Origin: Dehalococcoides mccartyi 195 | GTDB taxonomy: Bacteria > Chloroflexota > Dehalococcoidia > Dehalococcoidales > Dehalococcoidaceae | Assembly (NCBI RefSeq): GCF_000011905.1 | Contig: NC_002936.3 | Span: 124,001-188,000 of the forward strand | DNA: 64,000 bases | Reading direction: 5' to 3' | The notes under the pieces: generated by a model | Told to the model about the DNA's origin: nothing | The model's input: the letters and a program-made list of their open reading frames with translations, nothing else | Database searches by the model: none | Part shown: one piece after another, positions 43,584 through 51,536 of the stretch | How the letters are laid out: every line of letters begins with the position of its first letter | How positions within the stretch are numbered: position 1 is the first letter of the stretch | Translations under genes and position numbers: made by a program

Positions 43584-43858
43584 TAGTTAATTATCCTTAA
43601 TAACATATGTATCAAATCTCTGTACCAAATTATAGCTGTAAAAATCTAAAAATACACTACCAATTTCCTTTTGCCCTGCCCAGCCATTCGTGGCGGTGTT
43701 AATAATTTTAACACCAATTAACAGATAAATAATGAATATCAGCATTATTATTTTTAGTGGTGTTACTATCTGTTTTAGAGGAGGTGATGGCTTAAGAGAG
43801 ACTTCCGGAAGAGACCGGGTGACTTTGGGAAAGACCAAAACGAAAAGGAAGGAAATTA
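43584..43858 (+). promoter_or_regulatory. Divergent control region of the first core rdhA operon
   Basis: Contains an interrupted palindrome GGTGTTAA / TTAACACC (43695-43702 and 43708-43715, 5-bp gap), a further GGTGTTA at 43759-43765, and AATAATG / CATTATT arms (43729-43735 and 43744-43750). These are candidate operators for the flanking regulator. TTAACACCA also occurs upstream of the next rdhA at 49285-49293. Confidence 0.5.
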
Positions 43859-45391
43859 ATGAGTAAATTTCACAGTGCAGTAACTCGTCGTGATTTTATG
43901 AAAGGGCTTGGTTTAGCCGGAGCGGGTATTGGTACTGCGGCTGCCGTGTCCCCCTTGTATCGTGATCTAGATGAAATGATCGGTTCGAAAACCGCCCAGT
44001 GGAAACGTCCCTGGTGGGTAAAGGAACTCGAACTGGAAGAGCCTACCACTGAAATAGACTGGGATATGGTTGAGAGATTTGATGCCCGCTACTCAGCCCA
44101 CTCACCAGCTGAAGTATGCCGCTTTGTAGGATTGGATGAGTATAACAGGGTGAGAGCCTTATCTAACGCCAAGCAGGATATGCTTGATAATAAGCCCGGT
44201 TCAACCCTGCGGGATAATGCTTTAAATATCGGAGCCGGTACCGGTCAGTATATGAGCGGTTATAAAACTGATTACGTTTTCCCGGCCGCCGGGACTTGCT
44301 GCGGTTCTTTCTCCGTATATTGGACCGGACAGAAAGGTGTTGCTACCCCGGAAAGCATGGGTGTACCTAAGTGGTCCGGTACGCCTGAAGAAAATACCCA
44401 GATGGTACGGGCTGCCATGCGCTTCTTCGGTGCTACCGACGTATCCGTAGGTGAACTGAACGAACGGACCAAGAAATTTGTTTCCACCTATCCCCAGGGC
44501 GGTGACGTCAAATATCTGGATAACTGGCCGCCTCCGGATACCTACATCAAGAAGATTGTCTTTGAAGATGTTGACCAGGGTTATTCCACTGATACCAAAT
44601 ATGTCATTCCCAATAAACCCCTCTACTGCATAACCTATACTGTACCCATGTCAAAAGACCTCTTCAGGACTGGCCCCGGTTCCCAGCTGCGCTCAGCGGC
44701 CAATATCAGCCGCTACCGCCTGCGGGCAGCCATTGATACCTGTACCAAAGGTTTCCTGACTGCTTTGGGTTATCAGGGTCTGGAAGAGCCGTATCCTTGC
44801 TTCCCGTCACAGGCCGGTGCTGTACTGGACGGCCTGGCTAAAATGGGACGCAACTCAAACGTCTGCATCAGCCCCGAATACGGCAGTGTTCACGGCTATT
44901 TTGATATCATAACCGACTTGCCTATGGCACCCACTCACCCCATAGATGCCGGTATATTCCGTTTCTGCCATACCTGCCACAAATGCGCTGATGAATGCCC
45001 TGCCAAATGTATTGACCAGGGTTCAGAACCGACCTGGGATTTCCCGGCCAGCATGTACAAACCCGAAATGCCGGTAGATTACCATGCCCCCGGCAAGCGT
45101 TTGTTCTGGAATGACCCCATCGCCTGCCAGATGTATTCAAACTCGGTGGCTGGTGCTTGCGGTGTCTGTATGGCTACCTGTACCTTCAATACCAACGGCG
45201 CTTCCATGATACATGATGTAGTCAAGGCTACTTTGGCCAAGACATCTCTGCTCAACGGCTTCCTCTGGAATGCTGATAAAGCTTTCGGCTACGGTTTGGT
45301 TGAGGGTGACGAGAAAGAGAAGTTCTGGGAGATTGGTCTGCCTGCTTACGGCTTTGATACTACAGTCGGCTCAACGGTGGGCGGTTACTAA
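43859..45391 (+). CDS. rdhA: Reductive dehalogenase catalytic subunit RdhA
   Basis: A 510-residue corrinoid iron-sulphur reductive dehalogenase. The Tat signal TRRDFMKGLGLAGAGIG is followed by the conserved RPWWVKELELEEPTTEIDWD. Two ferredoxin-type sites are present: FCHTCHKCADECPAKCID and CQMYSN...GACGVCMATCTF. The mature enzyme removes halogens from an organohalide electron acceptor outside the membrane, bound via RdhB. The ATG at 43859 has AAGGAAGG upstream. A small lipoprotein gene separates it from rdhB. The substrate cannot be predicted from sequence. Confidence 0.95.
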   Translation: MSKFHSAVTRRDFMKGLGLAGAGIGTAAAVSPLYRDLDEMIGSKTAQWKRPWWVKELELEEPTTEIDWDMVERFDARYSAHSPAEVCRFVGLDEYNRVRALSNAKQDMLDNKPGSTLRDNALNIGAGTGQYMSGYKTDYVFPAAGTCCGSFSVYWTGQKGVATPESMGVPKWSGTPEENTQMVRAAMRFFGATDVSVGELNERTKKFVSTYPQGGDVKYLDNWPPPDTYIKKIVFEDVDQGYSTDTKYVIPNKPLYCITYTVPMSKDLFRTGPGSQLRSAANISRYRLRAAIDTCTKGFLTALGYQGLEEPYPCFPSQAGAVLDGLAKMGRNSNVCISPEYGSVHGYFDIITDLPMAPTHPIDAGIFRFCHTCHKCADECPAKCIDQGSEPTWDFPASMYKPEMPVDYHAPGKRLFWNDPIACQMYSNSVAGACGVCMATCTFNTNGASMIHDVVKATLAKTSLLNGFLWNADKAFGYGLVEGDEKEKFWEIGLPAYGFDTTVGSTVGGY

Positions 45392-45415
45392 AATTTAATT
45401 TTTCAGGAAAATTGT

Positions 45416-45616
45416 ATGAAAAGGTTAATGGTGCTGATAACAGGTCTGTTGATAGTAGGCTGCTTATCTTTATTGGCTTCCTGTGCAAGTAACGTTGAGG
45501 CAGAGGATACGCAGGGAGATATTCCTATGGAGCATGGATATCCGGCTAAAGACCCGAATGTTCCTTACCTGCCTGTTCAAGACCCATTGCCGACTGATTC
45601 ATGTGGTTGCGGGTGA
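45416..45616 (+). CDS. Small lipoprotein between rdhA and rdhB
   Basis: A 66-residue protein with a signal sequence and lipobox (SLLASCASN; cleavage before Cys), then an acidic mature part of about 44 residues, Pro-rich (NVPYLPVQDPLP), ending in DSCGCG. It would be lipid-anchored on the outside, where RdhA acts. It lies 24 bp after rdhA and 49 bp before rdhB. I do not recognise a family; the gene is small enough to be missed by annotation. Confidence 0.7.
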   Translation: MKRLMVLITGLLIVGCLSLLASCASNVEAEDTQGDIPMEHGYPAKDPNVPYLPVQDPLPTDSCGCG

Positions 45617-45665
45617 ATAAATGTTGAGACCAATCTCTGATGGTTGGTAGGAGGAAAATCAAAAT

Positions 45666-45938
45666 ATGTGGTTTATAATTGGCTTGATAGTTGGGGCTTT
45701 GATACTGGGAGTAGTCTGGATGTTAAAACGCAATAACGCCAGCCTTTCTTGGTATGAATGGGTAATCGGTTTAGCTGGCCTGGCATTGCTCCTTTTTACA
45801 ATCCAGAATTTCATTGGCAGCTTTGCCGAGCTGGAATCCAAGGCCGCTTCTATGTTCCTGCTGGTTACCGGTTTGCCTTCGCTGATACTGCTGGCTTTGG
45901 CCTGGCAGCTGGCGGCTAGAAGAACCAAAAAAGCTTAA
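45666..45938 (+). CDS. rdhB: Reductive dehalogenase anchor RdhB
   Basis: A 90-residue protein with three hydrophobic helices (about 2-19, 31-48, 58-80) and the conserved WYEW motif before the second. It anchors the associated RdhA to the membrane. The ATG at 45666 has TAGGAGGA upstream. It is the last gene of the operon; a long palindrome follows. Confidence 0.92.
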   Translation: MWFIIGLIVGALILGVVWMLKRNNASLSWYEWVIGLAGLALLLFTIQNFIGSFAELESKAASMFLLVTGLPSLILLALAWQLAARRTKKA

Positions 45939-45962
45939 CACTGGGGTTATCTATGTATCTGG

Positions 45963-45990
45963 AAGGGGAGGGGGTTAACCCCCTCCCCTT
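45963..45990 (+). terminator. Terminator-like 28-bp palindrome after rdhB
   Basis: Perfect inverted repeat with arms AAGGGGAGGGGGTT and AACCCCCTCCCCTT, followed by TTGG. Very GC-rich hairpin between convergent units, so it may stop transcription from both sides. Confidence 0.8.
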
Positions 45991-46108
45991 TGGTATTACC
46001 GGCCGTAAGCCGGCCTGTCTGTTTTGTCGGCGGTTTAGGGTACTTAGAGAACCGGCTAAGAAGCGGGTTTAAAGCTTGTATCCGGGGGTGGCTAAAACAG
46101 GCGGGGGT

Positions 46109-46789
46109 TTATTCGGCCAGGGACAGCCGGTATCCTATGCCGGCCTCGTTTTTGATTATGCACCCGGCCTTCAGGTTTTTTTCTATCTTCAGGCGCAACC
46201 GGGATATGTAAACCCGTATGCTTTCATCTGAACCGGGGTAGGCGTGCCCCCAGAGGGCATCAGATATATCCCGGTAGTCCACTATCTGCCCGTTCCTCTG
46301 CAGCAGCAGGCTCATAATCATGGTTTCTACTCTGGTCAGGAATACCCGGTCATTCCGGAACGAAAGTTCATGCTTGGCACAGTCAATGGTAATATCCCCG
46401 GATTTTATTATGGCCGTATTTTGGCTGATATTTTTAGATAAGGCTTTTTTAACTCTGGCCAGAAATTCAAGATGGCGGAATGGTTTAGTAATATATTCGT
46501 CTGCTCCTTGTTCCAGAGCTTTTAAAACATTTTCCTCGTCTTCACAGGCGGTGACCACAATAATAGGGGCACCGGTAATCGGGTGTATTTCGTCCAGAAC
46601 CTTCAGGCCGTTCATATCCGGCAGCCCCAGGTCCAGCAGAACCAAGTCAGCCTTGTCGGAGTTTACGCTTTCTACCGCCTCATAACCGGTACGGCAAACA
46701 GTAATTTTGGCGTCATGGTAAGATAGTCTTAAGATAGAGCTTATGGTTGAGGCAGCCGCGTCATTATCTTCAACTATTAGAATGTTCAT
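46109..46789 (-). CDS. OmpR-family response regulator
   Basis: A 226-residue regulator. Receiver: LIVEDNDAA, Asp in LVLLDLGLPDMNG, VVTACEDEE, YITKPFRHLEF. DNA-binding domain: FLTRVETMIMSLLLQRNGQIVDYRDISDALWG and SDESIRVYISRLRLKIEKN. It overlaps the upstream kinase gene by 20 bp, so the two form one unit with the B12-domain-like gene. The most likely target is the divergent rdhA at 49382. Confidence 0.9.
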   Translation of the reverse strand: MNILIVEDNDAAASTISSILRLSYHDAKITVCRTGYEAVESVNSDKADLVLLDLGLPDMNGLKVLDEIHPITGAPIIVVTACEDEENVLKALEQGADEYITKPFRHLEFLARVKKALSKNISQNTAIIKSGDITIDCAKHELSFRNDRVFLTRVETMIMSLLLQRNGQIVDYRDISDALWGHAYPGSDESIRVYISRLRLKIEKNLKAGCIIKNEAGIGYRLSLAE

Positions 46790-48560
46790 TTACTATCCTG
46801 AGGTCAGAAAGTTCGTTTTCGGATATGGTTTTAAGAGGTATGGTGAAAGCAAATTCGCTGCCTTTAGGTTCTGCCGGGTTATAAGTAATCTGGCCGCCAT
46901 GGGCTTCAACATAGAGTTTGGCAATAGGCAGCCCTAGTCCCAGACCGCTGAGGTTATTCCCGCCGCTGAGTTTGCCGTATTCGGTAAAAAGGTCGGGAAT
47001 CATGCAGGCGGATACGCCCGCACCGCTGTCAGTTACCCTGAAACGTAAAAATCCTTTTTCTACCCCGGCGGCAACTGATACGCTGTCCTCTGCCTTGGTA
47101 TACTTTAAGGCGTTGTCTATCAGGTTGGTCAGTATCTGCAGCAGGCGTTCCTTGTCACAATATATATAAGCCTTAGGTGTTTCATCACAAAAGGTAAGGT
47201 GTTTATGCTGTTTTTGAAAGATGGGCGTATAACGCATTTGCAGTTCGTCCAGGATATCCTCAACGGAATACTGGGCCATTTTCAGTTTCAGCATGCCTAT
47301 TTTGCCGCGTTCAAGTTCAATCAAATCGTGAATGCGGTTGTTTAAAGTCTCTGCCCCTTCGCGGATACTGCTGGCCAGATTATACAGTTCGGTGCCTTTT
47401 TCAGATACATTTACCAGAGCGTCGCTGGCGGCCAGCAGCGGGGTCAGGGGGGTTCTGATTTCATGCACCAGTGCCTTAAGGTGGGCTTGCCGTTTCTTGG
47501 TTTCGTCCTGTAAAGCCTGTCTGAGCAGGCATTCTTTGGTATAGCTTTCGGCTATAGATTTTTCGGAGGTCTTTACCTTGGTAATATCTTCCATCCGCCC
47601 GCAGATGCTGGATATAGAGCAGCTATCATCATAAGATACCCAGAGTATCTCTTTTATCCAGGTGGATTGGCCGTCCTGAATAATCTCGTACTCAGTGGTC
47701 AAAGAAGAGCGGTTGGCAAAGCGTTTGCATTTGTCCAGATACAGTCCCCGTTGTTTCAGCAGGCAGTCAAAGTCTATTACCTTAAAACTGCTGTCAGTCT
47801 GATGTCCCAGGATAAATTCCAGCAGCTTTTCGCATATCTGGTTGGGGGTGGTGGGGGCGACATACGGGCTGAATACCAGATTGTCATGTTTATCCAGAAT
47901 GTACAGGTATTCATCTGAATTGTGGAAAGAGAACGGGAAAATCAGCCGGCGGGTTGCGTCTTCTTCATAACTGGCAAGCTGTATCTTGGCATAAGCCTGG
48001 TCAAGTTTATCTTCTAAAAAGTGGGGCTGGGGGTTAAGTACCTCCACCGAGTAGTCAAGAGCGGTAACACTTTTAAGTTTGTTTACATAACTAGCGGCTT
48101 TTTCTTCTTCGCCATTTTCCAGAATAAAGGTTATGGGGGCAGGGTAGAGACCCGTTTCAACCGGTTGCATAACCTCCAGGGTGGGCATATTCTGCCAGCA
48201 GGTCATAGTGGTAGGATTGCGGAAGATATGCCCCTGTTCTATCCGTTCCTGGTAGATAGCTGTGCCTATGGCTGCTTCGTAACAATTGTCCAGCTCTACT
48301 ACGGATAACCTGCCGGCATAATGGTCTTTAAGCTGGCTGATAGATTCGTTGCACATACCATAGTTTAAAATGCAGTAGCCGTTTTCCAGAATTGCCCTTT
48401 CAATATAATAAGAGAGCATCTCTATTTTTACACTGTAAAAGCAGAAATTGGTTATGGGGTAAATACGTACGTCCAGATTCCTGTGCTGAGCCCAGTTTTT
48501 CACGAAGTTACTCATGCTCACGCAGGTGACTATTCCAACCTTGTTATTTTCAGTCTTCAT
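46770..48560 (-). CDS. Sensor histidine kinase with possible DUF1638-type sensory domain
   Basis: A 596-residue soluble kinase. Residues about 1-175 (YCILNYGMCNESISQL, VVELDNCYEAAIG, IFRNPTTMTCW) resemble the DUF1638 family, whose genes often sit beside corrinoid methyltransferases; this match is tentative. A PAS-like domain (about 215-335) follows, then HisKA with HLKALVHEIRTPLTPLL and HATPase with NLIDNALKY, DSGAGVS and GLGLGLPIAKLYV. It overlaps the genes on both sides (11 and 20 bp), so the three proteins probably work together. Confidence 0.85.
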   Translation of the reverse strand: MKTENNKVGIVTCVSMSNFVKNWAQHRNLDVRIYPITNFCFYSVKIEMLSYYIERAILENGYCILNYGMCNESISQLKDHYAGRLSVVELDNCYEAAIGTAIYQERIEQGHIFRNPTTMTCWQNMPTLEVMQPVETGLYPAPITFILENGEEEKAASYVNKLKSVTALDYSVEVLNPQPHFLEDKLDQAYAKIQLASYEEDATRRLIFPFSFHNSDEYLYILDKHDNLVFSPYVAPTTPNQICEKLLEFILGHQTDSSFKVIDFDCLLKQRGLYLDKCKRFANRSSLTTEYEIIQDGQSTWIKEILWVSYDDSCSISSICGRMEDITKVKTSEKSIAESYTKECLLRQALQDETKKRQAHLKALVHEIRTPLTPLLAASDALVNVSEKGTELYNLASSIREGAETLNNRIHDLIELERGKIGMLKLKMAQYSVEDILDELQMRYTPIFQKQHKHLTFCDETPKAYIYCDKERLLQILTNLIDNALKYTKAEDSVSVAAGVEKGFLRFRVTDSGAGVSACMIPDLFTEYGKLSGGNNLSGLGLGLPIAKLYVEAHGGQITYNPAEPKGSEFAFTIPLKTISENELSDLRIVNEHSNS

Positions 48561-49143
48561 TTGGTAAATCCTCGCTAAGTTTGCAGATAAGCTCCCGGAG
48601 TGATTCCGGGAAATAACAAAAAGAGAGCCTGTCTTTGTTCTGGTGCTGGTAGATAAAGGGTACGCCCCCCGCTATGACACCCAGCCCGGCGTCTTTGAAA
48701 CAAGATTGCAGTTTCGCCAGTTTATCAATATGGTGAAACAGGGTCAGGCTGACAACAGCCTTTGGATAAATCTGCCCGGCCATCTGCCGGATGTTGTGTT
48801 CGTCAAGCTCCAGTACCAGCGGCCTGAATCCGTTCAGTTTAAGATAGGCTTTCAGCAGGGTAATACCCGGCGGGATATAGGATACAGGGCTGAATATGGC
48901 TACAGGAGCGCAATCACGGTCTATTATCTGAGCTTCTTCGGCTTTATTTTGGATTATGCCGATAAGATTCCTGGCCTCGTTATGCTGAATCAAGCCCTGT
49001 TTGTAGTCGTCAAACATCTGTTCAGCCAGATCAATCAGCTTCGCAGTTTCCGAAGGGAGAACAGCGCGAATGGCTTTTTCAAGTTCAGCGGATTGGGTTC
49101 TGGTAATCATACTGCTTTCTGACAGTAAATTCTGATATGCCAT
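48550..49143 (-). CDS. B12-binding-domain-like protein coupled to the kinase
   Basis: A 197-residue protein. An N-terminal helical half (SAELEKAIRAVLPSETAKLIDLAEQMF) precedes an alpha/beta half whose order of strands resembles the cobalamin-binding fold (VAIFSPVSYIPPGITLLKAYLKLNGFRPLVLELDE, then AVVSLTLFHHIDKLAKL and GLGVIAGGVPF). The DxHxxG lower-ligand motif is absent. In corrinoid-sensing regulators a similar two-part domain binds B12. The overlap with the kinase gene suggests an input partner for it. The fold assignment is by eye. Confidence 0.55.
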   Translation of the reverse strand: MAYQNLLSESSMITRTQSAELEKAIRAVLPSETAKLIDLAEQMFDDYKQGLIQHNEARNLIGIIQNKAEEAQIIDRDCAPVAIFSPVSYIPPGITLLKAYLKLNGFRPLVLELDEHNIRQMAGQIYPKAVVSLTLFHHIDKLAKLQSCFKDAGLGVIAGGVPFIYQHQNKDRLSFCYFPESLRELICKLSEDLPNED

Positions 49144-49381
49144 ATTTCCATTTTATATCTATTAATCTGGTAATACAATGCACCCCCGCACGTTTAGGTA
49201 GGGTGTAACAGAACTGATACAGGGTATTACTGATTAGTATCCACTAGTTATTGAGTGTTAGATACGTGATGTAATACCATGCATTTAACACCACTTTAGG
49301 ACAAGGGCGACGCGCGCAATCTGCCTGGGGCCTATTTTGCAATTAAATCTTACATAGAAAGGTAAACAAAAGGGTCAGGAC
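49144..49381 (+). promoter_or_regulatory. Divergent control region of the second core rdhA operon
   Basis: Contains TTAACACCA (49285-49293) and GTGTTA (near 49255), motifs shared with the other rdhA control region at 43695-43765. No clear sigma-70 promoter is evident. Likely binding region for the flanking response regulator. Confidence 0.4.
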
Positions 49382-50749
49382 ATGGATGGAAAAATAAACC
49401 GCCGTGATTTTGTAAAAGGTGCGGGTATTGCATCTGCTGCCACCGTTGCCACTATCATGGCAACAGCTTCAACTGTATCCGCTGAGGAACTGGTTAATCC
49501 GAGTATCAAAGCTATGGATGAAATGGGAAGTGCCTCCCTTACCCGGGACCTGCCGGAAAGTTTTTACAAAAGAATTGAAAACAAGGACGGCTATATAGGT
49601 ACTACCAGAGTTATTGCCCCTACTCAAAGACTTGATGCCCGTGAACATGGTTTTTCCCAGATAGTCCGGCGCGGCTCAACCGGTGACTGGTCAGGTGAAC
49701 CCGGAGACTGGGGACCGGTGCTGTTTGCGGCTGTTCAGGAAAAAAAGAAACACGCAGCTGAAATTACCCCTTTGGAAGCGGCTGATTATACCTGGAGTAA
49801 TGCTTTCCAGATTGCTATGGACAGGTGGCATATTACCCTTGAGCCGGGTCGGTATCAGCAGGCACCTATAGCCGCCACTAAGGTTGAGCTTTCTCCCGAA
49901 GAAATGACAGCCCGCATAAAGAAAATCTGCCGCTGGTTTGGCTGTGAGCAGGTGGGTATCTGCGAAGTAACTGAAGATATGAAACCTTTCTTCTACAGCG
50001 TTGGCAGAACCAAGGGTACTTATACCACCGGACATGCGAATTATGTAGATGAGGGCCGTGAAATACCCTGGCCGTATCCCTACAAATACTGCATTGTCAT
50101 GGCTGACAAATGTGATACCGATACTCTAAGTGCCATGACCGGACCTCTGGTTGAGGCCAGTGCCAAAATAGCCTGTTCCCAATCGGACTTTGCTCCCCAT
50201 TATCTGGAATCCATAATCCGCTCACTGGGACATGATGCTAAGGCCAATATCTTTAGCGATACTGATATTATGGATACCCCCTTTGCAGTCAAAGCCGGTC
50301 TGGGTGAACTGGGCAGGAGCGGCCTGGTGATTTCACCCTGGGGCGCCCAGATGAGAATCATGGAAGTCTTTACCAACTTGCCGCTGGTTCCGGATAAGCC
50401 CATAGATTTTGGCCTTCAGGAATTCTGCAAGGTCTGCAAGAAGTGTGCTGATAATTGTCCTGCCAGTGCTATTTCCATGGATGACGAACCCAGCGAAGTG
50501 GATACGGTAGTCAAGTCTATCCGCTGGTTCCAGGATGGCAAAAAATGTTTGTCCCAAAGGTTGGCTTATGGCTGTTCCAAGTGCCAGAGCGTCTGCCCCT
50601 GGTCTAAACCTGATACCCTGATTCACGAAATAGGGCGTATGGTAGGCCAGAACCCGGCCTTTGCCCCGTTCCTGGTTAAGCTGGATGACTTCTTCTATAA
50701 CCGCTATCCTGAAGGGCATGCAACCGGTGAATGGGCTCCCTGGAGATAG
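49382..50749 (+). CDS. rdhA: Reductive dehalogenase catalytic subunit RdhA
   Basis: A 455-residue RdhA with the Tat signal NRRDFVKGAGIASAATVATIM. The two ferredoxin-type motifs are FCKVCKKCADNCPASAI and, after a Cys in KKCLSQ, YGCSKCQSVCPWSKP. This is clearly diverged from the other two RdhA proteins in the window (no RPWWVKE block, shorter). The likely role is reductive dehalogenation outside the membrane with a corrinoid cofactor. It is followed 49 bp later by rdhB. From memory it resembles the widely conserved cbdbA187/DET0180 type; unverified. Confidence 0.94.
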   Translation: MDGKINRRDFVKGAGIASAATVATIMATASTVSAEELVNPSIKAMDEMGSASLTRDLPESFYKRIENKDGYIGTTRVIAPTQRLDAREHGFSQIVRRGSTGDWSGEPGDWGPVLFAAVQEKKKHAAEITPLEAADYTWSNAFQIAMDRWHITLEPGRYQQAPIAATKVELSPEEMTARIKKICRWFGCEQVGICEVTEDMKPFFYSVGRTKGTYTTGHANYVDEGREIPWPYPYKYCIVMADKCDTDTLSAMTGPLVEASAKIACSQSDFAPHYLESIIRSLGHDAKANIFSDTDIMDTPFAVKAGLGELGRSGLVISPWGAQMRIMEVFTNLPLVPDKPIDFGLQEFCKVCKKCADNCPASAISMDDEPSEVDTVVKSIRWFQDGKKCLSQRLAYGCSKCQSVCPWSKPDTLIHEIGRMVGQNPAFAPFLVKLDDFFYNRYPEGHATGEWAPWR

Positions 50750-50798
50750 ACACGGGGTCTCTCTGAATATCAAGGTACTTTAAAAAGGAGTTGGAGAT

Positions 50799-51086
50799 AT
50801 GACAGCAATTATCTTTTTGTTCGGCTTGCTTGTCGGTATATTCGGCAGTTGGCTGTGGCATGCCGCCAAGGAACATAATATAAAACTTATCTGGGTAGAT
50901 TACCTGATGATGGCTTTGTTTGTTTTGCTGGTTGGCAGCGGTATCGTCTTTGTTAATACATTTAACGAAGAATCGGTGGCCAGTGCCGCCCGCAGTTCCG
51001 GTCTGATATTCGGTTTGCTGGCTTTGCTGGTGCTGGGTATAACCTGGCAGCTTATCTGGCGGCGTAACCGCAAATCAGGCATTTAA
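50799..51086 (+). CDS. rdhB: Reductive dehalogenase anchor RdhB
   Basis: A 95-residue membrane protein with three hydrophobic helices (about 3-20, 31-50, 66-87). It shows the WVDYL motif in place of WYEW before the second helix. AAAGGAG precedes the ATG by about 9 bases. It anchors the RdhA encoded upstream. A terminator follows at 51107-51146. Confidence 0.9.
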   Translation: MTAIIFLFGLLVGIFGSWLWHAAKEHNIKLIWVDYLMMALFVLLVGSGIVFVNTFNEESVASAARSSGLIFGLLALLVLGITWQLIWRRNRKSGI

Positions 51087-51106
51087 ACCACTTAGTTAGT
51101 ACTACG

Positions 51107-51146
51107 GAAAGGCAGGGGGCTGTATGGCCTTCTGCCTTTCTTTTTG
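51107..51146 (+). terminator. Rho-independent terminator after rdhAB
   Basis: Stem GAAAGGCAG / CTGCCTTTC with an inner GGC/GCC pairing and a T-tract (TTTTTG). Confidence 0.85.
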
Positions 51147-51197
51147 TATTTGGCAGGTAAAGGCTAATCCTATTTGAATGTTAGTTGGGGTAAATTT

Positions 51198-51536
51198 GAC
51201 ATAAAAACCAGATTGTTATATCCTTAGTTAACTGCATAAGCAGGGCAACACAGATAAGAAAATATAGTAATTCGGGTTTGGCCCCGGTTTCACATGGCCT
51301 GGCCCGGGCAGGGAAAAATCCCAGGGCTGGGTAGCTTTTCAACCGTCCTCATTGAAGGACCGGCTCATCTACCCCCAAGGTAATTACTTGCACTCCTATC
51401 TTCTGCATCCTTTTTAGAATAGGGCAGGATAATGATGGGATATAAGATTTCCTATCTGGACAACAGTTAGAAATTAGCGGTTGTCTGACTGCCGGCAGAA
51501 GAAAAATATGAGTGCCAAGCACTCAACAGGAGTTGT
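51198..51536 (+). promoter_or_regulatory. Promoter and long structured leader of the helicase gene
   Basis: A TTGACA near 51198 and TATATC 15 bp later suggest a promoter, giving a leader of about 300 nt. It contains a large bulged stem-loop (outer GGGTAG / CTACCC around 51330-51375, inner CCGTCCT / AGGACCGG) and a small hairpin GAGTGC / GCACTC just before the start codon. Long structured leaders are common on cold-induced DEAD-box helicase genes. It might instead be a separate small RNA; I recognise no Rfam family. Confidence 0.4.

Noticed and set aside
51230-51480. 6S RNA, RNase P RNA, or a cobalamin or molybdenum-cofactor riboswitch
   Set aside because: The conserved core motifs of these RNAs are not visible; only generic stems can be drawn.
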